Assembly (NCBI RefSeq): GCF_014655715.1
Contig: NZ_BNBM01000008.1
Coordinates: forward strand, 248,001-312,000
Direction of reading: 5' to 3'
Source: Streptomyces lanatus
GTDB taxonomy: Bacteria > Actinomycetota > Actinomycetes > Streptomycetales > Streptomycetaceae
Length of the DNA stretch: 64,000 nt
The notes beneath the pieces were generated by a model, which had not been told where the DNA came from, searched no databases, and worked only from the letters and a program-made list of their open reading frames with translations. The translations under genes and the position numbers were made by a program. Positions 1-10,344 of this stretch are shown piece after piece (positions within the stretch are counted from its first letter, which is position 1; every line of letters starts with the position of its first letter).

Positions 1-1
1 C

Positions 2-1069
2 GTCACCGACGCCTGGCAGCTGATCGCCGTACGCTTCCTCGCCGGGATAGCCATCGGCGCCGACCATCCCATCGCCACCGCGCTGCTCGCCGAATGGCTC
101 CCTTCCCACCGACGAGGCCGCACCATGGGCGCCCTCGTCGGCACCTGGTTCATCGGCGCCTCGGTGTCCTACGGCGTCGGATACGTCTTCTCCGTGTTCG
201 CCGGGCCCGACGCCTGGCGATGGGTGCTGGCCAGCGCCGCCGTCCCCGGCATCGTGTTCCTGCTCGCCCGCATCGGCACCCCCGAATCCCCGCGCTGGCT
301 GCTGCGGCACAACCGCAGGGACGACGCCCGCGAGGCGCTCAAGACAGCGTTCGGCCGCTATCCGAGCGAGGAGGAGCTCAACCAACTCGCCGAGACCGAG
401 CCGCCGCAGAGCGCGCGCATGCGGGACCTGTTCACCGGCGGATACCTGGGCCGCACCCTCTTCGCGGGCGGATTCTGGGCCTGCCAGGTCGCCCCCGCCT
501 TCGCGATCTGGACCTTCTACCCGGTGGTGCTCGGCGCCTACGGCTTCGAGCAGGGCGACACCGCGCTGCTGTGGTCGCTGATCGTCTCCCTGGTGACCCT
601 CGCGGGCTGCTACCCCTGTCTGCGCTGGGTCGACACCCTCGGCCGCAGGCCGGTGCTCATCTGGACCTTCGTCGCCGTCGCGGCCTCGATGACCGTCCTC
701 GGCCTGTTCCCCGGCATGGCGATGGGCCTGGCGATCGTGATGTTCGTCGTCAACGCCCTCGCCCTGGGCGGCGGCAACACCCTCCAGTACATCTATCCGA
801 CCGAGCTGTTCCCCACCCATATCCGCGGCACCGCGATGGGGGTCGCCTCGTCCATCAGCCGGATCGGCGCTGCCGCGGGCACCTATCTGCTGCCCATCGG
901 CCTGGACCACCTGGGCCTCGGCCCCACGATGCTCGCCGGCGGCGCGATCGCCCTCGCCGGATGCCTGATCAGCGTCGCCTGGGCGCCCGAGACCAAGGGC
1001 CTGGCCCTGCACGAGACCGCGGCCGTCGGACCGAGGCCCGTCGCGAAGGCCACATCCGGCGTCCGCTAG
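2..1069 (+). CDS. MFS transporter, sugar/aromatic-acid porter-like (5' partial)
   Basis: The frame is open from base 2, so the start and first transmembrane helices lie outside the window; 355 residues remain. Visible marks of the MFS sugar-porter group are the cytoplasmic loop PESPRWLL followed by charged residues, repeated hydrophobic helices, a LGRRPVL loop around the eighth helix and a PETKGL motif close to the C-terminus. An ATG at 125 is internal, because the upstream codons continue the same membrane protein (AEWLPSHRRGRTMG loop). It is the first visible gene of a co-directional run; the next gene starts 81 bases downstream. Inferred role: import of the proline-like or betaine substrate degraded by the downstream enzymes. 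The substrate cannot be read from the sequence. Confidence 0.85.
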   Translation, partial: VTDAWQLIAVRFLAGIAIGADHPIATALLAEWLPSHRRGRTMGALVGTWFIGASVSYGVGYVFSVFAGPDAWRWVLASAAVPGIVFLLARIGTPESPRWLLRHNRRDDAREALKTAFGRYPSEEELNQLAETEPPQSARMRDLFTGGYLGRTLFAGGFWACQVAPAFAIWTFYPVVLGAYGFEQGDTALLWSLIVSLVTLAGCYPCLRWVDTLGRRPVLIWTFVAVAASMTVLGLFPGMAMGLAIVMFVVNALALGGGNTLQYIYPTELFPTHIRGTAMGVASSISRIGAAAGTYLLPIGLDHLGLGPTMLAGGAIALAGCLISVAWAPETKGLALHETAAVGPRPVAKATSGVR

Positions 1070-1150
1070 GGCCCGCCCGGCCGCCCTTGGCCAGGCCGCC
1101 ACGCTCCACGTCTCCCCGTCTTCAGGAAGCACTTCAGGAAGCACCCACCC

Positions 1151-2203
1151 ATGACCTTCCAGCGCATGATCCATGCCGTCGAGACGCACTCGGGCGAACC
1201 GATGCGCGTCATCACCGGCGGTGTCCCGCACATCCCCGGCAACTCCGTCTACGAACAGATGAAGTGGCTGGAGGCGGGCGACGACCAGCTGCGCAAGCTG
1301 ATGCTGCGCGAACCCCGCGGCTATCCGCCGCTGTGCTGCAACCTGATCGTGCCGCCCAAGCACCCGGACGCGGCGGCCGGCTTCATCGTCATGGAGCAGG
1401 TCGAGTACCCGGTGATGAGCGGCGGCAACACCATCTCCGTGGCGACCGTGCTGCTGGAGACCGGCATGATCCCCATGCGGGAACCCGTCACCGAGTTCAA
1501 GCTCGAATCGCCCGCCGGGGTCATCGGCATCCGCGCCGAATGCCGGGACGGCAAGGTCAGGAACGTCACCTTCGAGAACGTGCCGGCCTTCGCCGCGCAC
1601 CTCGACGCGAAGATCGACGTCCCCGAACTCGGCAGGGTCACCGTCGACGTCGGCTGGGGCGGCATGTTCTACGTCATCGCCGACGTCCGTCAGTTCGACC
1701 ACCTGGAGCTCGTCCCGGAACAGGGCCGCGAGATCGCCCGGGTCTCCTCGCTCATCCTCAGGGCCGCACAGGAGCAACTGCCCGTCGAGCACCCCGACTA
1801 CCCGGGCATCGGCATCACCATCTCCCAGCTCTCCGGCCCGACGGACAACCCCAACGCCGACCGGAAGAACGCCGTGACCATGGCCAGCGGCCCGGTCGAC
1901 CTCGACAACCCCGCCACCTGGACCGGCTCCGTCGACCGCTGCCCCTGCGGCACCGGCACCTGCGCCCGTATGGCCACCCTGCACGCCAAGGGCGAACTCG
2001 CCCTGCACGAGCCGTTCCGCCACGAGGGGATCCTCGGCACGGTCTACACCGGCGAGCTCATCCGCAGCACCAAGGTCGGCCCGTACGACGCGGTCGTGCC
2101 CACCGTCGGCGGCCAGGCCTGGATCACCGGCTACAGCACCTGGGTCCTCGACCCCGAGGACCCGTTCACCGAGGGCTTCACCCTGGGCGACCTCTGGGCC
2201 TAG
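1151..2203 (+). CDS. Proline racemase / hydroxyproline epimerase family protein (Ser/Cys variant)
   Basis: 350 residues, the usual length of the proline racemase superfamily, which epimerises or dehydrates proline and hydroxyproline using two acid/base residues. The first catalytic motif, normally MCGH, reads MSGGN here, so Ser90 stands where a Cys is usual and Gly follows in place of His. The second motif is CPCGTGT with Cys266 intact. Ser/Cys members of this superfamily are known and can be 4-hydroxyproline epimerases or 3-hydroxyproline dehydratases (established knowledge, from memory). The neighbours, a RidA, a D-amino-acid oxidase and a P5C dehydrogenase, fit conversion of an L-amino acid to its D-form for oxidation. 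ATG start 11 bases after CAGGAAG. The exact reaction is not certain. Confidence 0.85.
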   Translation: MTFQRMIHAVETHSGEPMRVITGGVPHIPGNSVYEQMKWLEAGDDQLRKLMLREPRGYPPLCCNLIVPPKHPDAAAGFIVMEQVEYPVMSGGNTISVATVLLETGMIPMREPVTEFKLESPAGVIGIRAECRDGKVRNVTFENVPAFAAHLDAKIDVPELGRVTVDVGWGGMFYVIADVRQFDHLELVPEQGREIARVSSLILRAAQEQLPVEHPDYPGIGITISQLSGPTDNPNADRKNAVTMASGPVDLDNPATWTGSVDRCPCGTGTCARMATLHAKGELALHEPFRHEGILGTVYTGELIRSTKVGPYDAVVPTVGGQAWITGYSTWVLDPEDPFTEGFTLGDLWA

Positions 2204-2254
2204 CACCCGGCCGTCCGCGACCGACCCCCGTACACACCGCGAAGGAAACACTCC

Positions 2255-2656
2255 ATGACCCTGCACGACGCCGCAGAGCGAGAACTCGTCCGCCTGGAAA
2301 CGACGCCCGCCTCCGCCCCGTACTCAGCCGCCGTGGCCCTGGGCGACCTGGTGTGGACGAGCGGCGCGCTGCCCACGCAGCCGGACGGCAGCTGCCCCGC
2401 CGACTTCACCGACCAGGTGCGCGCCGCGCTCGCCAATCTGGAGCGGCAACTGAAGGCGGCGGGCGCCGACTTCTCGACCGTCCTGAAGATCAACGGCTAT
2501 GTCTCCGACATCGAGCGCCTGCCGGAGCTCAACAAGGTCTACGACGACGTCGTCAACGTCCACGGCAAGCCGGCCCGCACGACCGTCGAGGTCTCCCGCT
2601 TCCGCGGCCAGGTCCAGGTCGAGTTCGAGGCCGTCGCCCACCGCAAGCGGTCCTGA
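2255..2656 (+). CDS. RidA/YjgF/YER057c/UK114 family protein (enamine/imine deaminase)
   Basis: 133 residues, the typical RidA size. Recognisable features are the N-terminal APYSAAV segment with a GDLVWTSG strand, the central block of helices around QVRAALANLERQLKAAG, and a C-terminal R-T-T-V-E-V strand with the conserved arginine that binds the substrate carboxylate in RidA proteins. The family hydrolyses reactive enamine/imine intermediates. Lying directly before an amino-acid oxidase, it probably clears the imino acid released by that flavoenzyme. ATG is preceded by GAAGGAAA; it sits 51 bases after the racemase and 22 bases before the oxidase, consistent with one transcript. Confidence 0.88.
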   Translation: MTLHDAAERELVRLETTPASAPYSAAVALGDLVWTSGALPTQPDGSCPADFTDQVRAALANLERQLKAAGADFSTVLKINGYVSDIERLPELNKVYDDVVNVHGKPARTTVEVSRFRGQVQVEFEAVAHRKRS

Positions 2657-2678
2657 CCACCGGGACGGGAGCCGAACA

Positions 2679-3953
2679 GTGAAAACCACCGTGATCGGCG
2701 CGGGAGTCATCGGACTCGCCTGTGCCTACGAACTCTCCGAACTGGGCCACGAGGTCACCGTCGTCGACGCGGGCACCGCCGGCGCCGCGGCATCGGCGGG
2801 CAACGCCGGATGGATCACCCCCTTCCTCTCCATGCCACGTGCCGCCCCCGGCGCCGTGCGCGACGCCCTCAGCAGCTTCACCTCCGCCGAGGGCCCGGCC
2901 CGGATGCGCCCCCACCTCGAAGCCGGCTTCGCCTCCTGGGTGCTGCGGTTCCTGCTGGCCGGCTCCAGGAAGCGCAGCGCACGGGCGACGGCGGCGCTCC
3001 AGCGGTTCTCCCGCCACGCACTCGAACACGTCGACTCGCTGCTCGACCGCGGCGTCGAGTTCGAGCACCACACCGACGGTCTCGCGGTGGTGTTCAAGCA
3101 GGCGGCCAACCTGGAGAACTACCGGCGGACCGCGGCCCGGATGCGCACCCTCGGCTACGACGGCACCATCACCGTCCACCGGGGCTCGGACGTCACGGAC
3201 TTCGACCCGGCGATCAGCAGCGAGGTCGCGGGCGTGCTGCACCTGGAGAGCGAACGCCACGTACGGCCCGAGTCACTCAGCCAGGGCCTCGCCAAATCCC
3301 TGCTGAACAACGGCGGTTCACTCATCGAGGGCGAGCCGGTCCGGCGGATCCTCCCGCAGCGGACGCCCGGCACCTGGACGGTCGTCACCGCCGGCGGCAA
3401 GGAGATCCCCTCAGACCATGTGGTCGTCGCCGCCGGGTACGCCACCCGCGCACTGCTGAAGCCACTCGGGGTGACCGTGCCGCTGGAGGCCGCCAAGGGC
3501 ACCAGCATGACGGCACGCGGCGAGGGCATCGCCCCGTCGCACCCGCTCAAGCTGTACGAGAACATGGTCGCCTGTTCGCCGTTCGACGACGGCGTACGCC
3601 TGTCGGGCACCTTCGACATCGGCCGCCGCGACTTCGCCCTCAACCGGCGGCGCCTCGACATGGTCGTCCGCCACGGCCTGAGCTATCTCGCCGACTGGCG
3701 GCCCACCGAGACCCGGAGCACCTGGGTGGGGCATCGCCCGACATCCGTCGACGACACCCCGATCATCGGCCCCGTCGCCGGCCGCCCCGGCCTCTACCTG
3801 GCCACCGGACACGGCACCCTCGGCGTCTCCCTCGCCCCCGTGACCGGAGCCCTCGCCGCACGCGAGATCGCGGGCCGCGGCGAGCAGAGCGAGCTGACCC
3901 CCTTCCGGCTGTCGCGCTTCGGCGCCCGCGCCGTCCGCCCCGCCACCCTCTGA
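2679..3953 (+). CDS. FAD-dependent D-amino-acid dehydrogenase/oxidase (DadA/DAO family)
   Basis: 424 residues from a GTG start at 2679 chosen because it directly begins the FAD-binding beta strand VKTTVIGAGVIGLACA (GxGxxG) and follows a GGGACGGGA ribosome site; the frame extends upstream only inside ridA. A substrate-binding DAO fold follows, ending in a C-terminal FAD motif around LYLATGHGTLGVSLAP, as in DadA and glycine/sarcosine oxidases. Likely role: oxidation of D-proline or cis-4-hydroxy-D-proline made by the upstream epimerase to a pyrroline carboxylate. An alternative is an N-methylamino-acid (sarcosine-type) oxidase. Membership of the family is clear; the substrate is inferred from neighbours. 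Confidence 0.86.
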   Translation: MKTTVIGAGVIGLACAYELSELGHEVTVVDAGTAGAAASAGNAGWITPFLSMPRAAPGAVRDALSSFTSAEGPARMRPHLEAGFASWVLRFLLAGSRKRSARATAALQRFSRHALEHVDSLLDRGVEFEHHTDGLAVVFKQAANLENYRRTAARMRTLGYDGTITVHRGSDVTDFDPAISSEVAGVLHLESERHVRPESLSQGLAKSLLNNGGSLIEGEPVRRILPQRTPGTWTVVTAGGKEIPSDHVVVAAGYATRALLKPLGVTVPLEAAKGTSMTARGEGIAPSHPLKLYENMVACSPFDDGVRLSGTFDIGRRDFALNRRRLDMVVRHGLSYLADWRPTETRSTWVGHRPTSVDDTPIIGPVAGRPGLYLATGHGTLGVSLAPVTGALAAREIAGRGEQSELTPFRLSRFGARAVRPATL

Positions 3954-3977
3954 CCCCCGAACCAGGAGTACGCCCCC

Positions 3978-5624
<1,647 letters not shown>

Positions 5625-5677
5625 CAGACCCCTGACCGCGGTACCGCGCCCCCTTCGACCGTCCCTCGGAGTACGCC

Positions 5678-7717
5678 ATGCCCTCTATCGACCCCCTGCT
5701 CCAGCCGTACCACCTCAAGCACCTCCGTCTGAAGAACCGCGTGGTCAGCACGTCGCACGAACCGGCCTACGCGCAGGACGGGATGCCCAAGGAGCGCTAT
5801 CTGCGCTACCACTTGGAGAAGGCCAGGGGCGGACTGGCGCTCACGATGATGGGGGGCGCGGCCTGCGTCGCACCCGACTCGCCGGCCTTCGTCAACAACC
5901 TCGAACTCTTCCGCGACGAGATCGTGCCCTACTTCCGGGCGATCGCGGACGCCGTGCACGAACACGACACGCTGGTCATGTGCCAGGTGACCCACGCGGG
6001 TCGCCGTACCAGCAACTACGAGGTGGACTGGCTGCCGATCGTGTCGGCGTCCGGGGACCGCGAGCCCCAGCACAAGGCGTTCCCGAAGACCGCCGAGGAC
6101 TGGGACATCGAGCGGATCGTCGCCGCGTACGCGGATGCGGCCGAGCGGTGCAAAGCCGGTGGCCTGGACGGGATCGAGCTCATGGGATACGGCCATCTGC
6201 TCGACCAGTTCTGGTCCCCGGCCACCAACCACCGCGGCGACGCGTGGGGCGGCGACTTCGAGCGCCGGCTCCGCTTCCCGACCGAGGTCATCCGGGCGGT
6301 GCGCGAGCGTGTGGGTGAGGACTTCGTCGTCGGCCTGCGGATCGCCGTCGACGAGGCACGCCCCGGCGGAATGGGGGGCGAGGAGGGCATGGCGGTGGCG
6401 CGGCGCCTGACCGCCGAGGGCATCGACTTCCTCAGCGTCGTCCGCGGCAGCCTCGACAGCGACCACAGCACCTCCCGGGTCATCGCCCCCATGGGCACCC
6501 CGTCCGCCGCGCATCTGGACTTCGCAGGCGAGGTCAAACGCGCCCTGGGCGTCCCGGTGATGCACTCCGGACGCATCGCCGATCTGCCCACCGCACGCCA
6601 TGCCATCCGCGAGGGCCTGCTCGACATGGTCGGCATGACCCGGGCCCATATGGCCGACCCGCATCTGATGCGACGCCTGGCCGAAGGGCAGGAGGACCGC
6701 ATCCGCCCCTGCGTGGGCGCCGGTTACTGCATCGACCGCCTCTACCAGGGCGGCGACGCCCTCTGCGTCCACAACGCGGCGACCGGCCGGGAGACCCTGC
6801 TCCCGCACGACATCCCCGTGACGGGGAAGCCCAGGACCGCCGTGGTCGTCGGCGCGGGCCCCGCCGGTCTGGAGGCGGCACGCGTCCTCGCGGAACGCGG
6901 CCACCAGGTGACGGTGCTGGAGGCCGGTGCCAGGCCCGGCGGTCAGATCGCCATCGCCTCGGCCCCCGGGCGCCGCCGCGACCTCATCGGCATCGTCGAC
7001 TGGCGCGTCGAGGAATGCCGGCGCCTAGGCGTCAAGATCCGCTGCAACACCTACGCGGACGCCGACGACGTACGGGCCGAGAACCCGGACGTGGTGATCA
7101 TCGCCACCGGCGGCATCCCGAACACCGAGGTCGTGGACGGCCCGGCGAACCTCGTCACCGACACCTGGCAGATCCTCACCCGCGAGGTGAAACCAGCCCG
7201 GACGGTCCTCGTGTACGAGGACAACGGCGACCACCCGGGCCTGGCCGCCGCCGAGTTCCTGGCCGAGGCGGGCTCCGAGGTCGAGTTCGTCACCCCCGAG
7301 CGCATGGTCGGCCCCCTGGTCGGCTGCACCAACGCCCCCGCCTATCTGAAGGCCTTCGCCGAGCACTCGGTCCTCACCACCCTCAACTCCCGCGTCACCC
7401 ACGTGGAACGGGACGCCGACCGCCGGCTGAAGGTCACCCTCACCGACGGGTACGCGGGCACGACACGGACCCGCGTCGTCGACCAACTGGTCGTCGAACA
7501 CGGCACGACCCCCGTCGACGACCTCTACTTCGAGCTGAAGCCGCTCTCCTCGAACCACGGCGAGACCGACCAGGCCGCACTCCTGCGCCTCGACGCACAG
7601 CAGGTCGTACGCAACGGCGACGGCACCTTCCAGCTGTTCCGGATCGGTGACGCCGTCTCCAGCCGCAACATTCACGCGGCGATCCTCGACGCCTACCGCC
7701 TGTGTCTGGCGCTCTGA
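5678..7717 (+). CDS. NADH:flavin oxidoreductase/2,4-dienoyl-CoA reductase family demethylase (DgcA/stachydrine type)
   Basis: 679 residues: an Old Yellow Enzyme TIM barrel (about 1-350), a cysteine cluster RPCVGAGYC...LC spaced C-x5-C-x11-C for a 4Fe-4S centre, then a pyridine-nucleotide/FAD domain opening with VVVGAGPAGLEAARVLAERG (about 388-407). This matches the subgroup that includes dimethylglycine (DgcA) and N-methylproline/stachydrine demethylases rather than true dienoyl-CoA reductases (established knowledge). The presence of etfB and etfA two genes downstream supports an ETF-dependent N-demethylation. Proposed substrate: an N-methylated proline or hydroxyproline, inferred from racemase, oxidase and PruA in the same operon. 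ATG at 5678 with GGAGTACGCC leader. Confidence 0.85.
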   Translation: MPSIDPLLQPYHLKHLRLKNRVVSTSHEPAYAQDGMPKERYLRYHLEKARGGLALTMMGGAACVAPDSPAFVNNLELFRDEIVPYFRAIADAVHEHDTLVMCQVTHAGRRTSNYEVDWLPIVSASGDREPQHKAFPKTAEDWDIERIVAAYADAAERCKAGGLDGIELMGYGHLLDQFWSPATNHRGDAWGGDFERRLRFPTEVIRAVRERVGEDFVVGLRIAVDEARPGGMGGEEGMAVARRLTAEGIDFLSVVRGSLDSDHSTSRVIAPMGTPSAAHLDFAGEVKRALGVPVMHSGRIADLPTARHAIREGLLDMVGMTRAHMADPHLMRRLAEGQEDRIRPCVGAGYCIDRLYQGGDALCVHNAATGRETLLPHDIPVTGKPRTAVVVGAGPAGLEAARVLAERGHQVTVLEAGARPGGQIAIASAPGRRRDLIGIVDWRVEECRRLGVKIRCNTYADADDVRAENPDVVIIATGGIPNTEVVDGPANLVTDTWQILTREVKPARTVLVYEDNGDHPGLAAAEFLAEAGSEVEFVTPERMVGPLVGCTNAPAYLKAFAEHSVLTTLNSRVTHVERDADRRLKVTLTDGYAGTTRTRVVDQLVVEHGTTPVDDLYFELKPLSSNHGETDQAALLRLDAQQVVRNGDGTFQLFRIGDAVSSRNIHAAILDAYRLCLAL

Positions 7718-7755
7718 CCAACTCCCTCACGCACAGCCCCCATTGGAGTACCCCC

Positions 7756-8517
7756 ATGTCCGATCTCACCGGCAAGGTCGCCCTCATCTCCGGCGCCGCA
7801 CGCGGCCAGGGCGCGGCCGAGGCCCGTCTGTTCGTCGAGCGCGGCGCGAAGGTCGTCATCGCCGACGTGCTCGACGAGGACGCCTGGAAGCTCGCCGCCG
7901 ACCTGGGCGCCGACAACGCCACCGCCGTACACCTCGACGTCAGCGACCCCGAGCAGTGGGCCGCGGCGCTGGACGCGGGCCGGGAGGCCTTCGGCAAGGT
8001 CGACGTCCTGGTGAACAACGCCGGCATCTACTTCCAGGGCGCGATCACCGAGACACCGGTGGAGCGCTACCGCAAGCTGATCGACGTCAACCAGATCGGC
8101 GTCTTCCTCGGCATGCGGACCCTCGCCCCGCACATGGCGTCGCTGGGCGGCGGCTCGATCGTCAACATCGTGTCGATGTCGTCGTTCGCCCCGCTGGACC
8201 TGACCTCCGCGTACGCCTCGACGAAGTCCGCCCTGCTGGGCATGTCCAAGGCGGCCGTCGGTGAGCTCGGACCGCTCGGCATCCGCGTCAACATGATCCA
8301 TCCCGGCGGCGTCGCCACCGACATGGGCGCCCCGGCGGGCGTCGTACCCGAGGCGTACAAGCAGGCCCCTCTGGGTCGGATCGGGGAGCCGCGCGAGATC
8401 GCCACGGTCGCCGCCTTCCTCGCCTCCGACGACAGCTCGTACTGCAGCGGTGCCGAGATCCTCGTCGACGGCGGATGGACCGTCGGCACCCGCAACCCGT
8501 GGGCCACCGCGCAGTAG
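7756..8517 (+). CDS. SDR family NAD(P)-dependent oxidoreductase
   Basis: 253 residues from ATG 7756, selected over an upstream in-frame start because it follows the operon's repeated GGAGTACCCCC leader and gives the standard N-terminus MSDLTGKVALISGAARGQG. The classical SDR marks are all present: the TGxxxGxG-type cofactor loop (SGAARGQG), NNAG, the catalytic serine in VSMSS, and the YxxxK pair in SAYASTKSA, then a C-terminal VDGGW. It oxidises or reduces a secondary alcohol or ketone with NAD(P). In this operon a hydroxyproline-derived hydroxy compound is possible, but nothing in the sequence fixes the substrate. It lies 38 bases after the demethylase-like gene and 28 before etfB. Confidence 0.9.
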   Translation: MSDLTGKVALISGAARGQGAAEARLFVERGAKVVIADVLDEDAWKLAADLGADNATAVHLDVSDPEQWAAALDAGREAFGKVDVLVNNAGIYFQGAITETPVERYRKLIDVNQIGVFLGMRTLAPHMASLGGGSIVNIVSMSSFAPLDLTSAYASTKSALLGMSKAAVGELGPLGIRVNMIHPGGVATDMGAPAGVVPEAYKQAPLGRIGEPREIATVAAFLASDDSSYCSGAEILVDGGWTVGTRNPWATAQ

Positions 8518-8545
8518 CGCCCGCCCATCCGAAAGGAAACCGCTC

Positions 8546-9331
8546 ATGACCCTGAAGATCGTGGTCAGTGTGAAGTACGTGCCCGACGCGGCCGGCGACC
8601 GCACCTTCGCGGACGACTTCACCGTGGACCGGGACGAAGCCGACGGACTGCTGTCCGAGCTGGACGAATACGCCGTGGAACAGGCGCTGCGGATCGCCGA
8701 GGCCGTGGAGGACGCCGAGGTCACCGTGGTGACGGTGGGTCCGGAGGACGCCCGGGCCGCGTTGGGCAAGGCCCTGTCCATGGGAGCCGACAACGCCATC
8801 CACGTCGAGGACGACGACCTGCACGGAACGGATGCCATCGGCACCTCGCTGGTGCTGGCCAAGGCCATCGAGAAGACGGGCTTCGACCTCGTCGTCTGCG
8901 GCATGGCCTCCACCGACGGCGCCATGGGCGTGCTCCCGGCCATGCTCGCCGAGCGGCTCGACGTCCCCCAGGTCACCCTGCTGTCCGAGGTCTCCGTCCA
9001 CGACGGGGCCGTCATCGGACGCCGCGACGGCGACGCCGCGTCCGAGCGGCTTCAGGCAGCGCTGCCCGCGATCGTCTCCGTCACCGACCAGTCCGGCGAG
9101 GCCCGTTACCCCTCCTTCAAGGGGATCATGGCGGCCAAGAAGAAGCCGGTGGAGACCCTGGATCTGGACGATCTCGGCCTGGAAGGCGACGAGTTGGGCC
9201 TGGCGGGCTCCTACACCGTCGTGGAGGCCGCAGCCGAGCGTCCGGCCCGCACGGCGGGTGTGATCGTCAAGGACGAGGGCGAGGGCGGCAAGCAGCTCGC
9301 CGAGTTCCTCGCGGGCCAGAAGTTCATCTGA
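8546..9331 (+). CDS. etfB: Electron transfer flavoprotein subunit beta
   Basis: 261 residues from ATG 8546, preceded by GAAAGGAAA. The N-terminus MTLKIVVSVKYVPDAAG is the usual ETF beta opening, followed by the adenine-nucleotide alpha-hydrolase-like core with DEYAVEQALRIAE, the AMP-binding region around CGMASTDGAMGVLPAMLAERL and the C-terminal arm. With EtfA it forms the soluble FAD/AMP heterodimer that takes electrons from flavin dehydrogenases and passes them to the respiratory chain. Its place after the Old Yellow Enzyme-like gene suggests a dedicated ETF for the demethylation step rather than the housekeeping fatty-acid ETF. etfA begins 21 bases downstream. Confidence 0.94.
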   Translation: MTLKIVVSVKYVPDAAGDRTFADDFTVDRDEADGLLSELDEYAVEQALRIAEAVEDAEVTVVTVGPEDARAALGKALSMGADNAIHVEDDDLHGTDAIGTSLVLAKAIEKTGFDLVVCGMASTDGAMGVLPAMLAERLDVPQVTLLSEVSVHDGAVIGRRDGDAASERLQAALPAIVSVTDQSGEARYPSFKGIMAAKKKPVETLDLDDLGLEGDELGLAGSYTVVEAAAERPARTAGVIVKDEGEGGKQLAEFLAGQKFI

Positions 9332-9352
9332 TTCCACAGGAGTTGCTGTCAC

Positions 9353-10309
9353 ATGGCTGAAGTTCTCGTCCACGTCGACCACGCGGACGGTGCCGTCCGC
9401 AAGCCCACCCTCGAGCTGCTCACCCTGGCCCGCCGCCTCGGCGAGCCCGTCGCCCTCGCGCTGGGCGCCGGTGCCCGGGAGACGACCGCGGTGCTCGCCG
9501 AGCACGGCGCGACGCGTGTCCTGACCCACGAGGCGTCGGAGTACGCCGACTACCTGGTCGTACCCAAGGTGGACGCACTGCGGGCGGCGGTCGCCGCGGT
9601 CTCCCCGGCCGCCGTTCTCGTCCCGTCCTCCGCCGAGGGCAAGGAGATCGCCGCCCGCCTGGCGATCCGTATCGGCTCCGGCATCGTCACCGACGCGATC
9701 GACGTGGAGGCCGGTGCCGAGGGGCCGATCGTCACCCAGTCCGTGTTCGCGGGCTCGTACACCACCAAGTCCCGTGTCTCGCTGGGCACTCCGGTCATCA
9801 CGGTGAAACCGAACTCCGCGCCGGTGGAGCCCGCACCGGCGGCCGGCACCGTGGCCGAACTGGCAGTCGGCTTCTCCGACTCGACGCGAGGCACCAGAAT
9901 CACCGAACGGATCCCACGCCGGTCCAGCGGTCGGCCGGAACTGACGGAGGCGGCGATCGTCGTCGCCGGCGGCCGGGGCGTGAACGGCGACTTCACCGTC
10001 CTGGAAGCCCTTGCCGACGCCCTCGGCGCGGCCGTCGGCGCCTCACGCGCCGCAGTCGACGCCGACTGGTACCCGCACGCCCAGCAGGTCGGGCAGACCG
10101 GCAAGTCCGTCTCCCCGCAGCTCTACATCGCCGCCGGCATCTCAGGAGCCATCCAGCACCGGGCCGGCATGCAGACGGCCAAGACGATCGTCGCCATCAA
10201 CAAGGACCCGGAGGCACCGATCTTCGACCTCGCCGACCACGGCGTCATCGGCGACCTCTTCGAGATCGTCCCCGCCCTGACCGCGGAAGCCCGGGCCCGC
10301 AAGGGCTGA
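9353..10309 (+). CDS. etfA: Electron transfer flavoprotein subunit alpha
   Basis: 318 residues, full length for EtfA. The variable N-terminal domain (MAEVLVHVDHADGAVRKPT) is followed by the FAD-binding C-terminal domain with VAGGRGV, the QVGQTGKSVSPQLYIAAGISGAIQH segment contacting FAD, and NKDPEAPIFDLADHGVIGDLFE at the end, all typical of the family. It binds FAD and partners EtfB. ATG 9353 follows CAGGAGTTGCTGTCAC. It is the last gene of the operon; the next gene is on the opposite strand and converges 35 bases away. No clear intrinsic terminator is seen in the short gap. Confidence 0.94.
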   Translation: MAEVLVHVDHADGAVRKPTLELLTLARRLGEPVALALGAGARETTAVLAEHGATRVLTHEASEYADYLVVPKVDALRAAVAAVSPAAVLVPSSAEGKEIAARLAIRIGSGIVTDAIDVEAGAEGPIVTQSVFAGSYTTKSRVSLGTPVITVKPNSAPVEPAPAAGTVAELAVGFSDSTRGTRITERIPRRSSGRPELTEAAIVVAGGRGVNGDFTVLEALADALGAAVGASRAAVDADWYPHAQQVGQTGKSVSPQLYIAAGISGAIQHRAGMQTAKTIVAINKDPEAPIFDLADHGVIGDLFEIVPALTAEARARKG

Positions 10310-10344
10310 GTGCCCCTTCCGTTCCGTACGGGTTCTCCCTGCCG

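Noticed and set aside
94..2682. 862-codon open frame overlapping the permease, racemase and RidA genes
   Set aside because: Arg/Pro/Ala-rich product typical of an off-frame reading of GC-rich DNA; it crosses three well-supported genes and has no ribosome site.
5678..7717. Call as a fatty-acid 2,4-dienoyl-CoA reductase
   Set aside because: The cysteine cluster spacing and the etf, racemase and pruA neighbours fit the demethylase subgroup better.
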